A stretch of DNA of 64,000 nucleotides from Bradyrhizobium embrapense (GCF_001189235.2 NZ_LFIP02000002.1:744411-808410), one strand, 5' to 3'; shown: positions 17,074 to 26,273, counted from the first letter of the stretch. Program-made: numbers and translations. The notes: a model not told the origin generated them from the letters alone.

Positions 17074-17985
17074 ATGGATCGCCTGACCAGTATGACCGCC
17101 TTCGTCCGGGTCGTGGATTCAGGCGGCTTTTCCGCGGCCGGCCGCAAGCTCAACATGTCCACCACCATGGTGAGCAACCACGTCCAGTCGCTGGAGGACC
17201 GGCTCGGTGCCCGGCTGCTCAACCGCACCACGCGCAAGGTCAGCCTCACCGAGGTCGGTAAGGCCTATTACGACCGCTGCGTCCAGATCCTCGCCGACAT
17301 CGAGCAGGCCGACGAGGTCGCGGGCGCGCAGCAATCTGTGCCGCGCGGCACGCTGCGCATCTTCACCAACACCCATCTGGTCCAGTTCCTGTCATCGACG
17401 GTGGCCGAGTTCCTGGCCACTTATCCCGAGGTCAAGGTCGACCTGATGATCGGCGAACGCTCGGCCGACCTGATCGACGAGAATTTCGATCTCGCCGTGC
17501 AGATGATCCCGCCGCGCGATTCCGCGCTGATCGTGCGCCGCATCGCCACCTGGCGCCACGTGCTGTGCTGCTCGCACGACTACGTCGCGGCGCACGGCAA
17601 GCCGGAACAGCTCGCTGATCTCACGACCCGCAACTGCGTTCGCCATATCAACTACCCGTTCGGGGACGAGTGGCACTTCGTCGACCGCAAGGGCGCGCCG
17701 GCGGCGGTGAAGGTGACGGGCAATCTCGTCTCCAACAGCGGCGAGACGCTGAAGCTCGCGGCGCTCGCCGGCGTCGGCGTGTTCCTCGCGGCGGGCTTCC
17801 TGGTCCGGGACGAACTCGAATCCGGCAAGCTGGTCCGGCTGCTGCCCGAATACCGGCCGGTCGAGCTCACGATGAACGCGATCTACCCGCACCGCCATCA
17901 CCTCTCGGCGAAGGTCCGCGTCTTCATCGACCTCCTGGTGCGTCACGCCACCGAGCAGCAGAAGCTGATCAATCCGTATTCGTGA
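17074..17985 (+). CDS. LysR family transcriptional regulator
   Basis: 303 aa. The N-terminal winged helix (residues 1-60: MTAFVRVVDSGGFSAAGRKLNMSTTMVSNHVQSLEDRLGARLLNRTTRKVSLTEVG region) is typical of the CrgA/DsdC-like LTTR branch. The substrate-binding domain follows. It is divergent from the emrA-like gene with shared operator-like boxes, so it likely regulates the efflux pair. Confidence 0.93.
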   Translation: MDRLTSMTAFVRVVDSGGFSAAGRKLNMSTTMVSNHVQSLEDRLGARLLNRTTRKVSLTEVGKAYYDRCVQILADIEQADEVAGAQQSVPRGTLRIFTNTHLVQFLSSTVAEFLATYPEVKVDLMIGERSADLIDENFDLAVQMIPPRDSALIVRRIATWRHVLCCSHDYVAAHGKPEQLADLTTRNCVRHINYPFGDEWHFVDRKGAPAAVKVTGNLVSNSGETLKLAALAGVGVFLAAGFLVRDELESGKLVRLLPEYRPVELTMNAIYPHRHHLSAKVRVFIDLLVRHATEQQKLINPYS

Positions 17986-17996
17986 GGCAGTGCAGC

Positions 17997-18081
17997 CGTC
18001 ATCGCGAGGAGCGGAGCCACGAAGCAATCCATCCTCCCAGCACGCGGAATGATGGATTGCTTCGCCTCGCCCGCAATGACG
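17997..18081. repeat. Intergenic palindromic repeat, family B (second copy)
   Basis: Same family as 6010-6095: CGTCATCGCGAGGAGCG at the left, CGCAATGACG at the right, with GAAGCAATCCATC pairing with GATGGATTGCTTC inside. It separates the lysR gene from the orphan Bug receptor gene. Confidence 0.82.
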
Positions 18082-18174
18082 ATCTGCCTACGCTTCGCGG
18101 TATCATGACCGCCCGCCACCCCTTGCATGGCGTAGGCGTGTATATGAAGGGCACGTCATTTGCCGGGGCCTGCC

Positions 18175-19146
18175 ATGCCGCTTCGTGTCCTGACCGCCAT
18201 TCTGTTCGCGCTTGCAGCAAGCGTTCTGCCGCACGCCCCCGTACATGCCTCTTATCCCGATCATATCGTGAAGATCGTGGTGCCGTTCGCGCCGGGCGGC
18301 GGCACCGATGTCGTGGCGCGCACGCTGGCGCAGGAGATGCAGAAGGATCTCGGCGTCAGCGTCATCATCGAGAACAAGCCGGGGGCGGGCACCATCCTCG
18401 GCACGCAAAGCGTCGCGGCGAGCCCACCCGACGGCTACACGCTGCTGATGGCGACCTTCGCCAACGCGGTCAATCCGAGCCTCACCAGCAAGCTGCCCTA
18501 TGACGCGCACAAGGACTTTGCGCCCGTGGCGCTGGTGGCACGCTCGTTCAACGTCGTCGTGGTCAATCCTTCCTCGCCGATCAAGTCGATCGCCGATCTG
18601 ATCGCGGCCGCGAAGGCCGATCCGGAAAAACTGTCCTACGGGACCTATGGCACCGGCACCTCGGCGCATCTGGCCGGCGAATTGTTCAAGCATATGGCGG
18701 GTGTCAATCTTACCACCGTGCCCTACAAGGGCGCGGCGCCTGCCATCACCGATCTCTTGGGCGGCCAGATCCAGGTGATGTTCACGACGGTGGCCAGTTG
18801 CGCGTCGCTGGTCGAGGCCGGCCAGCTGCGTGCGATCGGGGTGACCTCGGCCGAGCGTTCGCCGTCCTTCCCGCAATTGCCGACGGTGTCGGAAGCCGGT
18901 GTGCCGGGCTATTCAGCGGAATCCTGGTACGGCCTTTACGCACCTGCGAACACGCCGCCCGAGATCATCGACCGCCTCAACAAATCCGCGGCCAAGGCCG
19001 TGCAGGCGGAGGCCTTCAGGAAGCTCAGCGTCAATGAGGGGCTCGTGATGGTGGCAAAGCCTCCGGCCGAGCTCGACCGCTACTTTGCCGGCGAGCAGGC
19101 GCGATGGCGCAGCCTGATCCAGGATGCCGGCATCAAGGCCGAATAG
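18175..19146 (+). CDS. Orphan Bug-family periplasmic solute-binding protein
   Basis: 323 aa with a signal peptide (about residues 1-24, cleaved near VHA-SYP). Bug-family features: YPDHIVKIVVPFAPGGGTDVVAR, YGTYGTGTSAHLAGELF, and VPYKGAAPAITDLLGGQIQVMF. No TctA/TctB genes adjoin it, unlike the receptor at 6123-7091. Orphan Bug proteins are common in beta- and alphaproteobacteria and may share distant permeases or sense ligands. I chose ATG 18175 because the signal peptide then begins directly; a GTG at 18160 is also possible. Confidence 0.9.
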   Translation: MPLRVLTAILFALAASVLPHAPVHASYPDHIVKIVVPFAPGGGTDVVARTLAQEMQKDLGVSVIIENKPGAGTILGTQSVAASPPDGYTLLMATFANAVNPSLTSKLPYDAHKDFAPVALVARSFNVVVVNPSSPIKSIADLIAAAKADPEKLSYGTYGTGTSAHLAGELFKHMAGVNLTTVPYKGAAPAITDLLGGQIQVMFTTVASCASLVEAGQLRAIGVTSAERSPSFPQLPTVSEAGVPGYSAESWYGLYAPANTPPEIIDRLNKSAAKAVQAEAFRKLSVNEGLVMVAKPPAELDRYFAGEQARWRSLIQDAGIKAE

Positions 19147-19289
19147 GCGGCATGCGTCAGGTGACGATCACAACTTTTTGCGTCGCATTGCCGTAACTGT
19201 GATTCTAGACGCAACGAAATGAGTTCCTGGATCGTTGAGGTCAGCGGAACTTCCCGCCTTGAGCTATTCAGCCCATTGAAGAGTAGGCC

Positions 19290-19475
19290 ATGTGGATTCT
19301 GTTGCTGCTGCCGTTCATCGGCTTGCTGTGGGTGCCGTTCTATAATTTCGCCGAACCGTCGCTGTTCGGCTTTCCCTTCTTCTACTGGTACCAGCTCGCC
19401 TGGGTGCCGATCTCCTCGCTCTTGATCTGGCTGGTCTATCGCAGCCGGCAGCCTGATGCCGACGAGCAGCGGTGA
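19290..19475 (+). CDS. DUF3311 small membrane protein
   Basis: 61 aa with two hydrophobic segments and the pattern LPFIGLLWVPFYNFAEPSLFGFPFFYWYQLAWVPISSLL that defines DUF3311. Genes of this family sit directly before sodium:solute symporter genes, as here (10-base gap). It is probably a small accessory subunit of the symporter. Confidence 0.88.
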   Translation: MWILLLLPFIGLLWVPFYNFAEPSLFGFPFFYWYQLAWVPISSLLIWLVYRSRQPDADEQR

Positions 19476-19485
19476 GGGGACAGCC

Positions 19486-20976
19486 ATGACCGATCATATC
19501 GCCTGGGTGGCGCTCTCCGTCTTCATCTTCTTCTTCGCCCTCGTCACCGTGATGGGCTTCCTCGCCGCGCGCTGGAAATCCGGCCCGGTCAGCGAGCATC
19601 TCGACGAATGGGGTCTCGGCGGCCGCCAGTTCGGTACCTGGATCACCTGGTTCCTGGTTGGCGGCGACTTCTATACCGCCTACACCGTGATCGCGGTGCC
19701 GGCGCTGGTCTACGCAGTCGGCGCCTACGGCTTCTTCGCGCTGCCCTACACCATCATCGTCTATCCCTTCGTATTCGCCGTGATGCCGGTGCTGTGGAAG
19801 AAGGCGCATGCCAACGGCTACGTCACCGCCGCTGATGTCGTCCACGGCGCCTATGGCTCGCGCGCGCTTGAGCTCGCCGTGGCGCTGACCGGCCTCGTCG
19901 CAACCATGCCCTATATCGCGCTGCAGCTGATCGGCATGGAGGTCGTGATCAAGGCGATGGGCCTCACTGGCGAGCTGCCGATCATCGCCGCCTTCGTGAT
20001 CCTCGCGCTCTATACCTACAGCTCCGGTCTGCGTGCGCCGGCACTGATCGCCTTCGTCAAGGACATCATGATCTACATCGTGGTGCTGACGGCCGTGGTC
20101 GTGGTGCCGTCGAAGCTCGGCGGCTATGGCGCGGTGTTCTCGGCCGCCAACGACGCCTTCACGGCGAAGGGCGGCGCCACCGGACTGACGCTGAAGCCCG
20201 CGCAGTATCTGCCCTATGCGACGCTGGCGCTCGGCTCGGCGCTGGCCGCCTTCATGTATCCGCACACGTTGACCGGCATCTTCGCCTCGAAGTCGGCGGA
20301 CACCATCCGCAAGAATGCGATCCTGCTGCCGGCCTATACGCTGCTGCTCGGTCTGATCGCGCTGCTCGGCTACATGGCCTATGCCGCAGGGGTCAAGGTG
20401 ACGTCGCCCAACGACGTGGTGCCGATGCTGTTCAAGACCCTGTTCCCGGAATGGTTCGCGGGCTTTGCGTTCTCGGCGATCGCGATCGGCGCGCTGGTGC
20501 CGGCCGCGGTGATGAGCATCGGCGCCGCCAACCTGTTCACGCGCAATGTCTGGAAGCACTACGTCAATCCGGGCATCTCGCATGCCGGTGAGGCCTCGGT
20601 GGCGAAGATCACCTCGCTGGTGGTGAAGGTCGGCGCGCTGGCCTTCATCCTGTTCCTGCCGACGCAATATGCGCTCGACCTGCAACTGCTCGGTGGTCTC
20701 TGGATCGTGCAGACGCTGCCGGCGCTGGTGTTCGGCCTGTTCACGCTTTGGTTCCGCGCCGAGGGTCTGCTGCTCGGCTGGGCGGTCGGCATCGGCTGGG
20801 GCACCTACACGGCGTGGAGCAACGGGCTGAAGCCGCTCGCCAGCATCTCGCTCGGCGACGCTACATACACCTTCTATGTCGGTCTCGGCGCGCTCCTGCT
20901 CAACATCGTGGTGGCGGTGATTGCGACCGTTGTGGTCGGCGTGATCTCACCCGCCAAGCGCGGTGCGGCGGCCTGA
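19486..20976 (+). CDS. Sodium:solute symporter (SSS) family permease, MctP-like
   Basis: 496 aa with about 13 membrane segments. Start MTDHIA at 19486 has GAGGGG upstream. The opening WGLGGRQFGTWITWFLVGGDFYTAYT and the later FSAIAIGALVPAAVMSIGAANLFTRN match the SSS branch that includes the rhizobial monocarboxylate (lactate/pyruvate/alanine) permease MctP, which also has a DUF3311 partner. Monocarboxylate uptake is thus likely. Its last 30 bases overlap the 3' end of the oppositely transcribed ferredoxin oxidoreductase gene. Confidence 0.88.
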   Translation: MTDHIAWVALSVFIFFFALVTVMGFLAARWKSGPVSEHLDEWGLGGRQFGTWITWFLVGGDFYTAYTVIAVPALVYAVGAYGFFALPYTIIVYPFVFAVMPVLWKKAHANGYVTAADVVHGAYGSRALELAVALTGLVATMPYIALQLIGMEVVIKAMGLTGELPIIAAFVILALYTYSSGLRAPALIAFVKDIMIYIVVLTAVVVVPSKLGGYGAVFSAANDAFTAKGGATGLTLKPAQYLPYATLALGSALAAFMYPHTLTGIFASKSADTIRKNAILLPAYTLLLGLIALLGYMAYAAGVKVTSPNDVVPMLFKTLFPEWFAGFAFSAIAIGALVPAAVMSIGAANLFTRNVWKHYVNPGISHAGEASVAKITSLVVKVGALAFILFLPTQYALDLQLLGGLWIVQTLPALVFGLFTLWFRAEGLLLGWAVGIGWGTYTAWSNGLKPLASISLGDATYTFYVGLGALLLNIVVAVIATVVVGVISPAKRGAAA

Positions 20977-23900
20977 GCCGTCGTGCGTATCTGACGGGGC
21001 GGAGGTGAGAAGCGCGGTCAGCAGCGCCACCTCCACCTTGGTCTTCTCGATCGCGGCGTCCTTCACCGGCCCATAGCCGCGGATCTCCATCGGCGCCTTT
21101 GCGATGGCTGTGAGATCGGGCAGCCGCGCGGCATCGAGCTTGCCGAGCATGGTCTCGACCAGCGCCTCGTACCAGGTGATCAGCTCGCGCTCGGCGCGCC
21201 GCTCCGCGGTGTAGCCGAACACGTCGAATGGCGTGCCGCGCAGTCCCTTGAGACTCACGAGCAGCCGCAGCGGCGCTTGGATCCATTGCCCGAACGCCCG
21301 CTTGCGCGGCCGGCCGCGCGCATCGCGCCGCGCCGGCAGGAAGGGCGGCGCAAGATGGTACTGCACCGTGAAGTCGCCATCGAATGTGCGCCTGAGCTCG
21401 TCGAGGAAGCCCGACTGCACATGCAGCCGCGCCACCTCATACTCATCCTTGTAAGCCATCAGCTTGAACAGCGACTGGGCGACCGCGTCGGTGAGGCTCT
21501 CACTGCCGATCGCCGCCTCGGCGCGGCGGACGCGATCGACTGCCGCCCTGTAGCGCGCAGCATAGGCTTCGTCCTGATAATCACGAAGGAAGTCGGCGCG
21601 CCGCGCGATCATCTGCTCCAGCGTCTCCGGCACGTTGGTCGCCGGGCCGTCGGCCTTCGGCAAGAACTTCGGATCGCCAAAGGCGAGCCGGCCCCAGGCC
21701 AGCGCCTGCTTGTTGCGCTCGACCGCGACGCCGTTGAGCTCGATCGCGCGCGTCAGTGCGCCCAGCGACACCGGCACGAGGCCCTGCTGCCAGGCGAAGC
21801 CGAGCATCATGATGTTGGCATAGACGCTGTCGCCGAGCAGCCGCTCGGCCAGTGCGTTGGCGTCGATCATGGTGAGATTGCCTGCGCCGATCACGCGCTC
21901 GATGGCACGCAGGCGAGCCGGCGAGGCGAGGTCGGCGTCGCGGAAGCGCACCACGTCGCCGGTCGGCATCTCCGCGAGGTTGACCGCGGCGCGCATCCCC
22001 TTGCGGTAGGTGCCGGAGGCCTTGGCCGACGAGCTCACCACGAGATCGCAGCCGATCAGCGCATCCGCGGCCCCCTGGTCGATCCGCACCTGGTGCAGCG
22101 CTTCGGGCAGAGCCGCCAGCCGCAGGAAACTCAGCACCGGGCCGAACTTCTGCGCGAAGCCGGTGAAGTCGAGCACCGAAACGCCGCGGCCCTCGAGATG
22201 TGCGGCCATCGCGACCAGCGCGCCGACCGTGATGACGCCGGTGCCGCCGACGCCGGTCACCAGCAGATCGTAGGGCTTGTCCAGCGGCGCGAGTTCCGGC
22301 GCCGGCAGTGCCGCGGCGCGCGCCAGCGGATCGATCATGCTCGCATTCTTCGCCCGCCGCTTGCCGCCCTCGATCGTCACAAAACTCGGGCAGAAGCCGT
22401 TGAGGCAGGAAAAATCCGTGTTGCAGGTCGAGAGGTTGATCTTGCGCTTGCGGCCGAACGGCGTCTCTTTCGGCTCGACGCTGAGGCAGTTGGATTCCAC
22501 CGAACAGTCGCCGCAGCCCTCGCAGACGAGATCGTTGATATAGGCGAAGCGCGCCGGGTCTGCGATCGTGCCGCGCTTGCGCCGCCGGCGTTTTTCTGTG
22601 GCGCAGGTCTGCTGATAGATCAGCACGGTGACGCCTGATATCGCACGCAGCTCGCGCTGCACGGCGTCCATCTCCTCGCGCGGGTGGATGGTGACGCCGA
22701 CGGGCAAATCCGCCGGCGAGAAATGCTTTGGCTCATCCGACACCAGCGCAATGCGCGCGACGCCTTCAGCGCGGACGGAGTGCGCGATCGCCTGTACGCT
22801 GACCGGGCCGTCGACCGGCTGGCCGCCGGTCATCGCCACCGCATCGTTGAACAGGATCTTGTAGGTGATGTTGGCCTTCGCTGCGATCGCCTGGCGGATC
22901 GCCATCGAGCCGGAGTGATAATAGGTACCCTCGCCGAGATTCTGGAATACATGGCTATTGCCGGTGAATCTCGACGAGGCCGCCCAGTTGACGCCTTCGC
23001 CGCCCATCTGGATTAGCGACGAGGTCTCGCGGTCCATCCAGCTCGCCATGAAATGGCAGCCGATGCCGGCCAGCGCCTTGGAGCCTTCCGGCACCTTGGT
23101 CGAGGTGTTGTGCGGGCAGCCCGAGCAGAAATACGGCGTGCGCGCGGCACCGGGCACTGCAATCGTGCGATCCTGCTCCGGCCTGAGCGCAGCGACGCTG
23201 CGAGCGAGCTGCAATTCCGGAAACATCGGATCGAGCCGCCGTGCCAGCACGTCGGCCAGCATGCGCGGCGACAATTCGCCGGTCCAGGAGATCAGCCGCG
23301 CGCCGCTCTCGTCATGCTTGCCGACCATCCGCTCCGGCTTGGCGCCGGGATAGTCGTAGAAATATTCCTTGAACTGGCTTTCGATGATGCCGCGCTTCTC
23401 CTCGACGACGAGAATCTCGCGCTTGCCCTTCACGAACTCCATCGCGTCGTGCAGTGCGAGCGGCCACACCATACCGACCTTGTAGATGTCGATGCCGAAG
23501 CGGCGGCAGGTAGCCTCATCGAGGCCAATCAGCCGCAGCGCCTCCATCAGATCAAGATGCGCCTTTCCTGTCGTGACGATGCCGTAGGTCGCATCCCTGA
23601 CGTTGTAGATGCGGCGGTCAATCGGATTGGCTTTTGCGAAGGCGTAGACCGCGTGCTTCTTGGCCTCCAGCCGCTCCTCGATCTGCGGGCCCGGCAGATC
23701 CGGCCAACGATAGTGCAGGCCACCGGGCGGCGGCGAAAAGTCCGGTTGGATGAAGCGGCGCGGGGCAGGCAGGTCGACCGAAGCGCCGGATTCGACGATC
23801 TCCGAGATCGCCTTGAAGCCGACCCACATGCCCGAGAATCGACTGAGCGCATAGCCGTATTCGCCGAACGCGAGATATTCACCGACATCGGCCGGATGCA

Positions 23901-24423
23901 GCGTCGGCATGAACCAGCTCATGAATGCGACGTCGGACTGGTGCGGCATCGACGACGAGACGCAGCCATGGTCGTCGCCGGCCACGACCAGCACGCCGCC
24001 ATGCGGCGAGGAGCCATAGGCATTGCCGTGCTTGAGCGCATCGCCGGAGCGATCGACGCCGGGGCCCTTGCCGTACCACAGCCCGAACACACCATCGACC
24101 TCGCGATCCCGTTGCGTCTCGACCTGCTGCGAGCCGAGCACGGCGGTGGCGGCAAGGTCCTCGTTGACCGCGGGCAGGAATTCGATCCGGCTCTCCTTCA
24201 GCAGATCGCCGATCTTCCACAATTCGAGATCGACGCCGCCGAGCGGTGAGCCGCGATAGCCGGAGATGAAGCCCGCGGTGTTGAGGCCGCTCGCACGGTC
24301 GCGCCTGATCTGATCGAGCGCGATGCGCACGATCGCCTGCGTGCCGGTGAGGAAGACGCGGCCGTATTCCCTGCTGTAGCGCTCGGAGAGCTGGTAGGCG
24401 TCGAGCAGCGGCATCTGGCCCAT
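20947..24423 (-). CDS. Indolepyruvate ferredoxin oxidoreductase family protein (fused alpha-gamma subunits)
   Basis: 1158 aa thiamine-diphosphate, iron-sulfur enzyme that oxidatively decarboxylates aryl 2-oxoacids from aromatic amino acid transamination to acyl-CoA. Order: N-terminal pyrimidine-binding-like domain (FISGYRGSPLGG), TPP-domain cysteines (FCSGCPHN, near residue 434), GCHFMASWMD, a ferredoxin-like CEGCGDC motif (near 634), and a C-terminal gamma-type domain opening VTGVGGTGVITVG (near 720). Start 24423 has GGAGGGG upstream; 24462 is also open. Fused forms are usual in aerobic proteobacteria. The divergent Lrp/AsnC gene is the likely regulator. Confidence 0.93.
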   Translation of the reverse strand: MGQMPLLDAYQLSERYSREYGRVFLTGTQAIVRIALDQIRRDRASGLNTAGFISGYRGSPLGGVDLELWKIGDLLKESRIEFLPAVNEDLAATAVLGSQQVETQRDREVDGVFGLWYGKGPGVDRSGDALKHGNAYGSSPHGGVLVVAGDDHGCVSSSMPHQSDVAFMSWFMPTLHPADVGEYLAFGEYGYALSRFSGMWVGFKAISEIVESGASVDLPAPRRFIQPDFSPPPGGLHYRWPDLPGPQIEERLEAKKHAVYAFAKANPIDRRIYNVRDATYGIVTTGKAHLDLMEALRLIGLDEATCRRFGIDIYKVGMVWPLALHDAMEFVKGKREILVVEEKRGIIESQFKEYFYDYPGAKPERMVGKHDESGARLISWTGELSPRMLADVLARRLDPMFPELQLARSVAALRPEQDRTIAVPGAARTPYFCSGCPHNTSTKVPEGSKALAGIGCHFMASWMDRETSSLIQMGGEGVNWAASSRFTGNSHVFQNLGEGTYYHSGSMAIRQAIAAKANITYKILFNDAVAMTGGQPVDGPVSVQAIAHSVRAEGVARIALVSDEPKHFSPADLPVGVTIHPREEMDAVQRELRAISGVTVLIYQQTCATEKRRRRKRGTIADPARFAYINDLVCEGCGDCSVESNCLSVEPKETPFGRKRKINLSTCNTDFSCLNGFCPSFVTIEGGKRRAKNASMIDPLARAAALPAPELAPLDKPYDLLVTGVGGTGVITVGALVAMAAHLEGRGVSVLDFTGFAQKFGPVLSFLRLAALPEALHQVRIDQGAADALIGCDLVVSSSAKASGTYRKGMRAAVNLAEMPTGDVVRFRDADLASPARLRAIERVIGAGNLTMIDANALAERLLGDSVYANIMMLGFAWQQGLVPVSLGALTRAIELNGVAVERNKQALAWGRLAFGDPKFLPKADGPATNVPETLEQMIARRADFLRDYQDEAYAARYRAAVDRVRRAEAAIGSESLTDAVAQSLFKLMAYKDEYEVARLHVQSGFLDELRRTFDGDFTVQYHLAPPFLPARRDARGRPRKRAFGQWIQAPLRLLVSLKGLRGTPFDVFGYTAERRAERELITWYEALVETMLGKLDAARLPDLTAIAKAPMEIRGYGPVKDAAIEKTKVEVALLTALLTSAPSDTHDGSGRRTALGG

Positions 24424-24480
24424 GACTGACCCCTCCGGGAATCGTGATGTCTGATGGGGCAAGGCTACGCCCGAGAAGTT

Positions 24481-24567
24481 GGTAGGTCTTACCTATCTAT
24501 TCAGATGACGATCCATAATCGGTAGAAAATTGCTGTGAGTCTCATAATTTGGTAGAAAGTACCAAAT
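24481..24567. promoter_or_regulatory. Candidate Lrp-type operators between the oxidoreductase and asnC-like genes
   Basis: Two dyads share the same core: GGTA-GGTCT-TACC (24481-24493) and GGTA-GAAAG-TACC (24551-24563), the latter extended to ATTTGGTA-N5-TACCAAAT (24547-24567). A half site GGTAGAAAA lies at 24521-24529. Centres are 40 and 30 bases apart. The stretch is AT-rich compared with its surroundings and covers both divergent promoters. Confidence 0.65.
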
Positions 24568-24576
24568 CGGAGCCGC

Positions 24577-25035
24577 ATGATGGTCGAAGAGCAAGACGAG
24601 AAAATTCTCGCCGAACTGCAGAAGGACGGCCGCGCCACCAACCAGCAGCTTGCGGAAACCGTGGGGATGTCGACCTCGGCGTGCTGGCGGCGGGTCCGTG
24701 CGCTGGAAGAGGCCGGCGTCATCTCGGGCTATTCGGCGCTGGTGGCGCGCGAGCGCGCAGGCTTTGCGACTTCGGCGATCCTGCACGTCTCGCTGGAGCG
24801 CCACGACGTCAAATTCGTCGACGAGTTCGTCGCGCGGGTAACGCAGCGCCGCGAGGTGCTGGAATGCTTCGCGACGACAGGCGATGCCGACTATCATCTG
24901 CGCGTCGTCGTGCGCGACATGGACGCCTACAACAGATTCCTCGACGAGTTCATGTTCCGCATTCCCGGTATCCGCCATGTCCGGACCAACGTGATCCTGA
25001 AGGAGATCAAGACCGGCGTGGCGCTGCCGTTCTAG
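24577..25035 (+). CDS. Lrp/AsnC family transcriptional regulator
   Basis: 152 aa, standard length. N-terminal helix-turn-helix (EKILAELQKDGRATNQQLAETVGMSTSACWRRVRALEEAGVI), then a RAM ligand-binding domain (CFATTGDADYHLRVVVRDMDAYNRFLDEF). It is divergent from the indolepyruvate ferredoxin oxidoreductase gene, an arrangement known for regulators of aromatic amino acid breakdown, and probably binds the GGTA-N5-TACC sites between them. Confidence 0.93.
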   Translation: MMVEEQDEKILAELQKDGRATNQQLAETVGMSTSACWRRVRALEEAGVISGYSALVARERAGFATSAILHVSLERHDVKFVDEFVARVTQRREVLECFATTGDADYHLRVVVRDMDAYNRFLDEFMFRIPGIRHVRTNVILKEIKTGVALPF

Positions 25036-25036
25036 T

Positions 25037-25141
25037 TCGTCATTCCGGGGCGTGCGAAGCACGAGCCCGGAATCCATTCCACTACATGCTATGCGGCTTG
25101 ATGGATTCCGGGTTCTCGCTTCGCGAGCCCCGGAATGACGA
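25037..25141. repeat. Intergenic palindromic repeat, family E
   Basis: TCGTCATTCCGGGGC at the left pairs exactly with GCCCCGGAATGACGA at the right; GAATCCAT and ATGGATTC pair inside. It starts one base after the asnC-like stop codon and lies between convergent genes, so it may end transcription from both sides. Confidence 0.85.
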
Positions 25142-25148
25142 GAGGGCG

Positions 25149-25646
25149 CTACGCTTCCGCCCACTTGGTCCGCATCAGGATCATGAACACCATGACATGA
25201 CTGACCAGCAGCAGCGGCACGTAGAGCGCCGGAATATAGATGCCGGCGCCGAACAGGCCGGGATCCGCATTCTTCGTCGCGCCCATGAAGTAGGCGTTGA
25301 GAAGATCCAGCGTGCCCCAGATGTTGAACAACCAGACGATCGGAATCGCCATTGGCCAGCGCCACGACAGTGCCGCCATCGCGAGCAGCGCGAGCGCCGC
25401 GGCGGTCAGATCGCCCCAACCGACGGCGCTGGCAAACAGCGGGTTCACCTCAGGCGATACGAAGCCCGTGACCATGAAGTTCATCCCGAGGAATCGGAAG
25501 GCATGAAACGCCGCAAGCAGCCGGAGCGCCTCATGGCGCGGCCAGGTGCGGAGCGCCGGCCAGACATAGGTGGCGGCCACTACCGTACTCGCCAGAAATG
25601 CTCCGGCGACGCTGAGCAGGAATGGAATGTTGAGACTGATTGGCAC
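25149..25646 (-). CDS. Uncharacterised multi-pass membrane protein
   Basis: 165 aa with about five hydrophobic segments (near residues 8-28, 45-65, 75-95, 100-118 and 135-157). GTG start at 25646 with AGGAG upstream. I do not recognise a defined family. It follows the small secreted protein gene on the same strand by 81 bases and may share its message. Confidence 0.75.
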   Translation of the reverse strand: MPISLNIPFLLSVAGAFLASTVVAATYVWPALRTWPRHEALRLLAAFHAFRFLGMNFMVTGFVSPEVNPLFASAVGWGDLTAAALALLAMAALSWRWPMAIPIVWLFNIWGTLDLLNAYFMGATKNADPGLFGAGIYIPALYVPLLLVSHVMVFMILMRTKWAEA

Positions 25647-25727
25647 GGTCGGCTCCTGTCTGACTGGCGATCTGGCCGGACCCGGCGATCGGGGGCCGTC
25701 CTCGGCGAGGCACTCGGGGTTCGACTC

Positions 25728-26141
25728 TTAGGGCTTGGCGAGCAGCAGGCGCAGCGGCAGCAGCGGGCCGACCGCGATGTAGTCGTGGTCCATGATGTCG
25801 AGCTTGGACAACGGCAGCCCCTCCATGATCGCATGCGCCTCGGATGTATCCCTGGCATCGAGCAGGAAGACGACGCCGCGGCCGTCGGATCGCGAATACC
25901 ATTCGCGAACCTTGCCGTTGAGATAGAGCTGCACGGTCTGCCGGATCTCATCCGGCATCACGGCCATCACCTGTTCGCGGGTGACGCCGGCCTTGACGGT
26001 CAGGATCACCACCACGCCAGTGGTGATGGTGGAGGGGGCTTGTCCCTGTGTTTGGGCCTGAGCAGAAGAGGGTGCGGTCATGGAGGTTAGGCCTGTCGAA
26101 GTGAGGGTGAGGGCAAGCAAGGTGTGACGGATCGTTTTCAT
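25728..26141 (-). CDS. Small secreted protein, muconolactone-isomerase/YciI-like fold (tentative)
   Basis: 137 aa with a signal peptide (about residues 1-30, cleaved after AQA). The mature part (VVVILTVKAGVTREQVMAVMP, then VFLLDARDTSEAHAIMEGLPL and ...VGPLLPLRLLL) has the layout of dimeric alpha/beta-barrel proteins such as muconolactone isomerases and YciI. I set the start at MKTIRHT; the frame is open far upstream only because it crosses the lysR gene in antisense. It is divergent from that lysR gene, which may control it. Confidence 0.72.
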   Translation of the reverse strand: MKTIRHTLLALTLTSTGLTSMTAPSSAQAQTQGQAPSTITTGVVVILTVKAGVTREQVMAVMPDEIRQTVQLYLNGKVREWYSRSDGRGVVFLLDARDTSEAHAIMEGLPLSKLDIMDHDYIAVGPLLPLRLLLAKP

Positions 26142-26273
26142 CGGTCGCAGGTCTCCGTTCACGACTGTCGTGGTGATGTCGCGTGGAGCACCGCGCGTCG
26201 CGGTGCTGCTGCCTGTGGCTCCGATGTAGGGCGGCTTCCCGCGGGCGACTATTCGCGATAATGTTGACAGGCC

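Noticed and set aside
22495..22530. Separate ferredoxin gene suggested by the CEGCGDC motif
   Set aside because: The motif lies within the continuous oxidoreductase frame, so it is an internal cluster-binding region.
21277..24249. Long plus-strand open frames opposite the ferredoxin oxidoreductase gene
   Set aside because: The minus strand encodes a 1158-residue enzyme with clear motifs throughout; the opposite frames are low-complexity.
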